This document shows positions 57,276 through 64,000 of a DNA stretch of 64,000 bases, piece after piece (the first letter of the stretch is position 1; each line of letters begins with the position of its first letter). The notes beneath the pieces were generated by a model. The model was given only the letters and a program-made list of their open reading frames with translations, was not told the origin of the DNA and made no database searches. Where the stretch lies: positions 29,722,532 to 29,786,531 of the forward strand of contig CM066912.1 of assembly GCA_033964015.1 (NCBI GenBank), given 5' to 3'. Both the position numbers and the translations under genes were made by a program. The stretch is from Scolanthus callimorphus (lineage: Eukaryota; Cnidaria; Anthozoa; Actiniaria; Edwardsiidae).

Positions 57276-57805
57276 AGCTCTCGTAAGCGACCACCTCGGG
57301 AACTGAAAATTGCGGTCGTTAACGGAGCTGGTCGCTTACGAGAACGGTTCTCGTAAGCGACCACCAAGCGGCTTTCTACTTGAACAATAGGCGTTGGTCG
57401 CTTACGAGAGCTTAGTACAATAAATCTAGAAAAAACATGTGATACTAATGCTTAAAATAGTTTGATTTATTTCCCGACTTTAATTAAGAATAGATAACCG
57501 CAAATATGTACATAGAAAATAGCATTTCACCGGTGCAGCTTTTATCATTTAAGATATTTATGCGGTGATGACTGATGTTTAAAGACAAAAAGTACTATGG
57601 TCGCTTACGAGAGCTTAAAAACAATAGAAAATCTCTGTTGGTGATTTAAAAATTGTGGTCGCTAACGGAGCTGGTCGCATCGATAAGGCGGTCGCTTACG
57701 AGAGCTTGAAATAACAGAGTTTATGTGACATTTCAAACGGGGTTTCGGGAAAATGGTCGTTATGGGAGCTGGTCGCTTACGAGAGCGGTCGCACGGAGAG
57801 CTTCG
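57276..57805. mobile_element. Element with repeated GGTCGCTTACGAGAGC
   Basis: GGTCGCTTACGAGA(G/A)C occurs at least five times, and its inverse GCTCTCGTAAGCGACCACC at about 57277 and 57348. It is a foldback element with sub-terminal repeats of about 16 bp; a similar motif with GTTAACGGAGCTGGTCGC recurs at about 57660. Confidence 0.65.
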
Positions 57806-58300
57806 ACTGTATTCTAAACTTCGCGACGTGCGGCCATGGTGTTCGCGTTCGCGGTTTTGTTGTCGCGCCTTGTTTTTAGTCCCATCCTCGCTGAAAAACA
57901 AAAGCACGGCAACATGATACGCGGCCAACTTTAATTTTTAAAAAACTGACAGCCAGCCTAAATTAAATCGCAAATCAATGGAAAAACCGTTAAAATCGCA
58001 AAGATAATTTATTTATGAACACCAAATTAATGCGCGACTGTCAATTTCTCCTCGGCCTTCATGGCTGTTTGTCTGAACTCCCCCACGTTGCTCGTCAGAT
58101 AAAATTACCGCCTCTGGTAATCTTACCAGTCAGCCGGGTCTGGTCAAAGCTGCCAAAGCGAACTTGCTGTGACAGCCTCAAACGGGTCACCCCCAGTCGA
58201 CACCCCGTAAAATGTTAGTCATGCTTGCATAACTGACAAAGTCAAAAGCACCAAAATTGGTAGATTAAAAGGCAATGGTGATACACGCAATCAATATTAT
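57806..58300. other. Gene-free stretch
   Basis: Minus ORF 57662-57928 is Arg-rich and partly inside the preceding element. No domain or exon signal. Confidence 0.35.
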
Positions 58301-58301
58301 A

Positions 58302-58479
58302 AGGGAATTTCTGCAGAAACCCATGATCCATGGGAAAAGCTGAATTTAATTTAATTCACACGCATGGGAAGTGTTCAGAATTCACATACCGGATAGCCAT
58401 GGGAAATCCGAACATTTCACATTCTTCTACCATGGGAAATTCAGCTTTTCTCAAGGATGGGTTTCTGCAGAAATTCCCT
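58302..58479. mobile_element. MITE with AGGGAATTTCTGCAGAAACC ends
   Basis: AGGGAATTTCTGCAGAAACC is mirrored exactly at the right end. Inner CATGGGAAAAGCTGAATTT and AAATTCAGCTTTTCTC also pair. A related copy lies at 63026-63159. Confidence 0.8.
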
Positions 58480-59061
58480 GTGTATCATTAGAGGAAGTGC
58501 CCAATGTACATCTACCGCAGAAGAGATAGAGGGAATTGAAATTTTGAAAATCTCTCCCAAAATCGTCTCTTTGTCTCTATGTGCATGTTGTACCTCCTCG
58601 GTGTAAACCACTCCCAGAGGACCCCTTTGTGTTCAGTTCTTATTTCATCATAATTCGTTCTACTAAACAATAGAAGCTTCATGGGGTGCAACTCGTGAAC
58701 AATACACAGGTTCTTACTCCCGGGTAGCAGACTCGTAACCAGACGTTATTTTTTGCCGTCTCTTCATGATGTGATTTAATCTGTGAAAATTGTTTTGGAG
58801 GCGTAGGGACTGGGAATTGAAACTATCCCACAACTCCCGGCGCGCCTTGCTAAACTATCCCACAAGTCTTTGCGCGCCCTAAAAAACCCGGAAAGCATCT
58901 TGGTACGAGACTGCCCGGGTAGAACAACACTGAGCGTATTGGAAATTGAAGCCTGTATAAAGCTATATTTTTATTTGCAAATTTTACACGCAAAGCTTGG
59001 CATACATTCGTTCGGAAAATAGAGTCTATAAAGTGATCGAATGAAAACTGCACACCAAAAA

Positions 59062-60451
59062 TGAGGCAAATCGGTTGCAACGCGACCGAGATACAATAGA
59101 GGCCCGCTGAATCACAGGAAGCCCAAGTATAATGGTCGTTAAAAAAAATATTCTGGCTTGGCGATATTTATAGTGTTTATGTGGCTTTGTGTAAGAGTAA
59201 TTGAAAAACTCGCTAAATTGCTATAAAATCGTCACTGAGTTCTGGTAAATGATGGCAAATAAAAGTAGAAGACTTACATTAAGTTGTCCTGTTGTCCTTT
59301 CCTCGTCTAGAGGCGTTTAAGAGTGTTTCCGAGGGTTCCACCGGCCCCTCTAACCAGAGGGGAAGGCTCCAAACAACAATATCGAACGCCTCGCATCGCG
59401 ACCGAATTTCTTCGATAAATCGCCACTCGATCGGCGCCCTAATCACACCAGGAGAACCGTCTTGCATATATCTTTCCTACAAAGCAGCGCTGTCTCGATT
59501 AAAACATCCGAACACGGTGAATTTCGGTATTTTTTCCGTTGAACTTCGACAAGCCAATTTCACCGACTTGCGAAGTCAGAGGCCCTTTGGCCCCAGGAAA
59601 ACCGTTGCTCCAGTTATCCTAGCCAGGCCTTCTGGCTTGATAGCCAGGCCTTCTGGCTTGATAGCCAGGCCTTCTCGCTTGATAGCCAATGGGGATTGTG
59701 AACGACATGCAAATTTAGCCTGCCCCTACATGTGACAGTGACTTTTTGCGAGAAGGCCTGGCTATCAAGCCAGAAGGCCTGGCTATCAAGCCAGAAGGCC
59801 TGGCTAGGATAACGCTGTAACTGGAGCAACGGTTTTCCTGGGGCCAAAGGGCCCCTGACTTCGCAAGTCGGTGAAATTGGCTTGTCGAAGTTGAACGGAA
59901 AAAATACCGAAATTCACCGTGTTCGGATGTTTTAATCGAGACAGCGCTGCTTTGTAGGAAAGATATATGCAAGACGGTTCTCCTGGTGTGATTAGGGCGC
60001 CGTTCGAGTGGCGATTTATCGAAGAAATTCGGTCGCGATGCGAGGCGTTCGATATTGTTGTTTGGAGCCTTCCCCTCTGGTTAGAGGGGCCCGGTGGAAC
60101 CCTCGGAAACACTCTTTAACGCCTCTAGACGAGGAAAGGACAACAGACAACTTAATGTAAGTCTTCTACTTTTATTTGCCATCATTTACCAGAACTCAGT
60201 GACGATTTTATAGCAATTTAGCGAGTTTTTCGATTACTCTTACACAAAGCCACATAAACACTATAAATATCGCCAAGCCAGAATATTTTTTTAACGACCA
60301 TTATACTTGGGCTGCCTGTGGCTGAATACAATAATTTTCTTTAACCAAATCATAAAGTTCATAAAGTGATCTAAAATACAGTGATTTGTTAAAGAAAATT
60401 ATGTATTCAGCAGGCCATATCCCAGTTGCGTTTTAACCGATTCGCCTCATT
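59062..60451. repeat. Giant palindrome, arms of about 630 bp
   Basis: The arms 59062-59690 and about 59750-60451 are inverted copies of about 95 percent identity by eye, joined by a spacer of about 60 bp. Near the centre, AGCCAGGCCTTCTGGCTTGA is repeated three times and then mirrored. The right arm carries an extra 89-bp hairpin (60322-60410). Each arm holds the same open frames in mirror form (62 to 147 codons, none with a recognisable domain). Confidence 0.85.
60322..60410. mobile_element. 89-bp hairpin insertion in the right palindrome arm
   Basis: CTGAATACAATAATTTTCTT is mirrored by the right end (one base different). The left arm of the palindrome lacks this sequence, so it inserted after the palindrome formed. 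Confidence 0.75.
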
Positions 60452-61320
60452 GTTTGCATACAACTCTCTTTGGAGTTCGTCTTTCATTATTCGTGGACTA
60501 AAATCTAATAATTCGAAATTTTGCAAATCTGTGACGTCACACTTGAGGACTCTATTTGAATGCAGGTAACGTATGCTTTGTTCAGAAAAAGATATTGAAT
60601 CGGCAGATCTATTGTTCTCGATATAATTTCATTTTCCAATTCGTGGCAGGTGTTTCTCTTGAAGTTGATGGACTTCTAGAATTGACGAAAGATTATCAAG
60701 CTCAGGAAAGACAAAACAAATACAGTAACTCTGAAAAATAACCTAATAATCTCGTTGGAAAACATACAGAAATTAATATATTCAAATCAAGTGAAATTCT
60801 GAATTCCCTTATACTTCGAAAGATTTTTAAAAACACTTTGCAGGAGAAAACCGAAGGAATGTGGCTAAGTCGCCATTGCATTGGATTTTTGTCGACAATC
60901 ATTACTTTGCGATATTGCTGGTGCAAAGGTAGGCCAGATTTTCAAGGAGCACTTTTAAAAACTTAACATTTTATATTCTGATTATTATTATTATACCAGC
61001 ATGTATTACCCCATTATATCTACAGGCTAAAATCAGCGATACAGATAATACATCAAAATTAAGCATGACAGGCGCGTAGTACCTGTACGCCAACATCGTG
61101 AAACCCCAAAAATACAACAAATATAATTTAAATGCAATTTCCCTTCCATTTATCGGCGAAATGTCGGGAGAGACACCCGGCCGTTCTAAAAACCGTTTGT
61201 AACAACGTCTCTCCCAACAATAACATCACACGCGCTCTTGTTTCGCCTTTCAGTGCGATCTCCGCGATTTTCTCGCTCCGGATGTTGCATTTTCAAACAT
61301 GTTCCAAACTTGGAACTCGA
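60452..61320. other. Gene-free stretch before the PAN exon
   Basis: No signal-peptide exon for the downstream PAN gene could be identified here with confidence. Confidence 0.35.
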
Positions 61321-61324
61321 TTTC

Positions 61325-61403
61325 CCTGCTAGCGGAGGCCTCTTTTCTCTACATTTCGCTGGCTGAGTTTGAACTGCAGAGGAAAGAGGCCTCTGCTAGT
61401 AGG
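61325..61403. repeat. Inverted repeat with GAGGCCTCTGCTAG
   Basis: CTAGCGGAGGCCTCTTTTCT is mirrored by AGGAAAGAGGCCTCTGCTAG. The same GCTAGCAGAGGCC end occurs at 13757. Confidence 0.55.
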
Positions 61404-61654
61404 GTAGAACTCACTCCCCACTATCATAATACCATGATAGTGGGGAGCAAGGTGAAAAGGAAAACAAGGGAAAACCAGCTGGAACGGCCCTAAACCCACC
61501 CAAATGCAGGCAACGCAAGTAAGTCATATCGAGAATAATGAGAGTTTCATCGGATTTCAAGTATTTCATCACCCCCGCCAAATACAGTAAACAAGAGTAA
61601 TTATGAAGAGACTTTTGTTTACAACCACAAATACCCAATCCACTGATATTTAGT

Positions 61655-61780
61655 CTGGTCTGCTGTGACAAAATTACACGATTATCATACCGGATTTGCA
61701 TCTCGTTTACAATAGATGTTGGAACTGCAACTCGCGCGAGAAAATGACGCAAAAATCGCGAGTGGAAACCAGCCTTAACG
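61655..61780. repeat. Relative of the 19.7-19.97 kb repeat
   Basis: GATTTGCATCTC(G/C)TTTACA, GTTGGAA(C/G) and GCAACTCG(C/T)GCGAGAAAA are shared. It lies directly upstream of the PAN exon acceptor. Confidence 0.5.
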
Positions 61781-61802
61781 TACATCCTTTTCTTTGTCTT
61801 AG

Positions 61803-63680
61803 GCTGTAAGACAATCCATCTAGATTCTCCAGTAAATGGAAAATATCTTAAAAATCACATCGATGCCAACTTCACTGACACTTCAATAGACGTCTGCATG
61901 ATTGAATGCTTTGTGAGTGACATGTGCCAATCAATCAACTTCCAGAACTTGACGAGATTGTGTCAGCTGTCATACTCTACAAGTATTCTAGATCCTGATG
62001 ACTTGGTGAACAAAACAAATTGGATATACGTTGAAACAAAGGTATGAAACATATTCATGGCCTATTTATTTTTTATTTTTTCCCTCCGGCTTGGAGGTAA
62101 TGTTTAGACGAGATTATTTTATCCCACGTGTCACTTTTATTTGTTTTCTACAGAGCTAGTTTAAGGTGGCTCCTCACTGCTTGAATACTTATCGTGCCTA
62201 AATAAAGTTGTTTATTTATTTATTTGTTATTATCCTTTACCACATTTATTGGGTTAACAGAGGTTAAGTTTAAGGTTAAGCTATATTTCATTGCGATTGC
62301 AATTAGCTTTCTACAGAGCTTAAGGTGCCTCGTCGCTTTATAATGCCATTTGTTTTCTACAAAAATGAATGTCGCTCGTCACACGTATGTCATTTGTCAC
62401 TGTCTTGGTTCATTAGGTTAAGGTGCTCGTCGCTCTATGTCATTTGTCACTGCCATTTGTTATCTACAAAGCTTAAGGTGGCTTGTCATCGTGTAATTTG
62501 TCATTGTCATAGGTTTTCTACAAAGCTCAAAGTGACTCGTCATCGGGTGTCATTTGTCGCTGTCATTTGTTTCTATATAGTTTAAGGTGGCTCGTCACCG
62601 TATGTCATTTGCCACTGCCATTTGTTTTCTATATAGCTTAAGGTGGCTCGTCACCGTATGTCATTTGCCACTGTCGTTTGTTTTCTATATAGCTTAAGGT
62701 GGCTCGTCACCGTATGTCATTTGCCACTGTCATTTATTTTTTATATAGCTTAACGTGGCTCGTCGCCCTATGTAATTTGTCACTGTCATTTGTCTTCTAC
62801 AGAGGTTTTAAGTGGCTCGTCGCCTTTATGTTATTTGTCACTACCGTTTGTTTTCTGCAGAATGATTGCAAGTCGAATTCTTGTCCATCTAACAAAGTTT
62901 GCAAAGCAAATATTTCAAGCGAGGGTTTTACGTGCGAGCGATTTGTGGTCCTGCGGGAACCCCGGTCGCAAAAACGGTAAGCAATGAAAATAATAAATTG
63001 TTCCAACTTTGCTTCTTTTTTATAACCATCCATGGGAAAAGCTGAAATTCCCATGGTAAAATTGGATTGTTCGGATTTCCCATGGCAGTCCATAATATGA
63101 TTTTCGGACACTCCCACAGCTTTTCCCATGGATGGGTTTCTACGTACAGAAATTCCCTGTGTAATTAGCAGCATTTCTCTGACTAGACAATCGAATTTGA
63201 TGCTGTATTTAGTAAGGACACCAAAATGATTGATTAAGAAAAGTGTCTGGTATCTCACCATTGTACTCGCTTTACAGCAGATTTCAGATGACAGTCCTGA
63301 AAGTAAACGCAATTATGTAATCACTAGCCAGTCAGGAACAAGAGTAATTACAACTTGCTGTTGGATGGTTTTCAGCCCAGCCAATCAGGAGCCGAACCAT
63401 AGTCACACAATTGTTCTCGAATTTGATTGGCTAGTAATTCCTTACTTGTAATTAGTTCGCAATTTGATTGGTTGATAGAAATAAGCAGCCAATGAGAAAG
63501 CAAATCAATCGCAAACACAATTAAATCACGACAGTCATCTAAAATCCGCTCTAGTTTGTTTGCAATTGACCAAATTGGCTTTATAAATAGGTACAGGAAA
63601 AACCTGCAAGGATTACAATTTTGTGTGGAAAACCGAGTGGATTGTATGAGATTACATGGGCAGATCATATTAAGCTCCAG
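61803..63680 (+). CDS. PAN-EGF-fibrinogen-like secreted protein, partial, three exons
   Basis: Exon A (61803-62041; TTGTCTTAG|GC, AAAG|GTATGA) encodes a PAN/apple-like domain: CKTIHLDSPVNGKYL, VCMIECFVSDMCQSINF, LCQLSYSTS. Exon B (62861-62976; TTCTGCAG|AAT, AAACG|GTAAGC) gives half an EGF domain, NDCKSNSCPSNKVCK with GFTCE. Exon C (63591-63680) has GKTCKDYNF and, in another frame, CGKPSGLYEITWADHIKLQ, like the opening of a fibrinogen-related domain (SGVY..VYCDM). This order is common in extracellular coral proteins of the skeletal-matrix type; the link is inference. The signal exon and the rest of the last domain are missing. Frame changes inside exon B (after GFTCE) and exon C (after DYNF) mean it is either a pseudogene or hit by single-base errors; exon B in the shifted frame joins exon C in the correct phase. 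Confidence 0.65.
62130..62860 (+). repeat. 57-bp minisatellite derived from the 3' splice site
   Basis: About eleven copies of a unit of 53-58 bp, consensus like GCTTAAGGTGGCTCGTCACC then TGTCATTTG(C/T)CACTGTCATT then TGTTTTCTACAGA. The last unit ends in the real acceptor of exon B (TTTGTTTTCTGCAG|AAT). Upstream units carry TTTTCTACAG, TTTTCTACAA or TTTCTATATAG in the same place, so several keep a usable AG acceptor. Confidence 0.85.
63026..63159. mobile_element. Relative of the 58.3-kb MITE
   Basis: CCATCCATGGGAAAAGCTG on the left and CAGCTTTTCCCATGGATGG on the right are inverted. GGGTTTCT..AGAAATTCCCTGTG follows, as at 58479. It lies in the intron between exons B and C. Confidence 0.65.
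63277..63555. mobile_element. MITE with AGCAGATTTCAGATGAC ends, copy 2
   Basis: AGCAGATTTCAGATGACAGT at the left and GACAGTCATCTAAAATCCGC at the right are inverted. The interior matches 53160-53405 and has a short internal duplication (TTTGATTGGCTAGTAATTCC / TTTGATTGGTTGATAG). It lies in the same intron. Confidence 0.7.
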
Positions 63681-64000
63681 GTAAATCATACATTTTGTAT
63701 AATATCCATTGAACCAACCAGGCAGAAGCATGAAACTCACTCCTATACAGCTATTTCAATGAACTATCGGCCTTGGAATTGGAACTGTGAGCGCCTAGGA
63801 ATATGCGGCCAGACTGCTTACTTGATAAAAGCTCAATGGTCTGCTGCTTAGTTCCACAAAGAGCTGTGTAATAAAGGTAGTAAAATGTCCAGTAGTTATT
63901 TAATAACACGCGTGCTCAAACAGGAGCTTTGCGGTCTGGGCGCGTACGGCTACAAACAACGTTCATTCGGCAAACAAAAATGAATTGGAGTTTGCTTGCC
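63681..64000. other. Window end, intron of the PAN-EGF gene
   Basis: After the CCAG|GTAAAT donor no further exon is recognised before the window ends. Confidence 0.4.

Noticed and set aside
59292..60112. 147- and 102-codon mirrored ORFs in the palindrome
   Set aside because: Both arms give the same frames in mirror image. No domain or splice context; kept only as a property of the palindrome.

Overview
This is a eukaryotic, AT-rich, repeat-dense window. It has short spliced exons with GT..AG introns, nuclear tRNA genes with T-run terminators, and dozens of miniature inverted-repeat transposons (MITEs) and minisatellites. The gene content (secreted LamG protein, single IGFBP-domain protein, PAN/EGF/fibrinogen-like protein, rhodopsin-class GPCR, GT31 glycosyltransferase) points to an anthozoan cnidarian, most likely a stony coral or a close relative. 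No bacterial organisation, operon or CRISPR is present.

Layout. 1-9.7 kb: a minus-strand gene for a secreted LamG/concanavalin-A-fold protein of 233 residues in four exons. Its signal-peptide exon (9642-9681) is about 5.8 kb from the LamG exons (1651-3795), and the intron carries a large 69-bp minisatellite and several MITEs. 11.9-12.3 kb: an intronless plus-strand ORF for a secreted 12-cysteine IGFBP-like protein. 15.3-16.0 kb: two tRNA-Pro genes (CGG and TGG anticodons) facing each other around a palindrome. 16-41 kb: almost gene-free, made of MITE families with recognisable terminal inverted repeats (TIRs), some with target-site duplications. 41.0-43.5 kb: a two-exon class A neuropeptide-receptor-like GPCR whose N- and C-terminal extensions appear frame-shifted. 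44-50 kb: minisatellites, a probable LINE reverse-transcriptase remnant and MITEs. 51.2-52.5 kb: a decayed minus-strand Myb/SANT-like DNA-binding gene. 54.1-55.5 kb: a GT31 glycosyltransferase pseudogene split by a 464-bp transposon with a near-perfect target duplication. 55.8-60.5 kb: nested TIR elements and a 1.4-kb giant palindrome. 61.8-63.7 kb: three exons of a PAN-EGF-fibrinogen-like secreted-protein gene, with an intron minisatellite built from copies of its own 3' splice-site region.

The genes form no shared pathway. The main themes are extracellular proteins and mobile-element remodelling of genes: insertion into an exon, a MITE at a gene's 3' end, and decoy splice acceptors. Four multi-domain genes carry small frame breaks, which may be real decay or residual assembly indels. 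Exon limits come from reading splice signals and phase by eye, with no transcript support.
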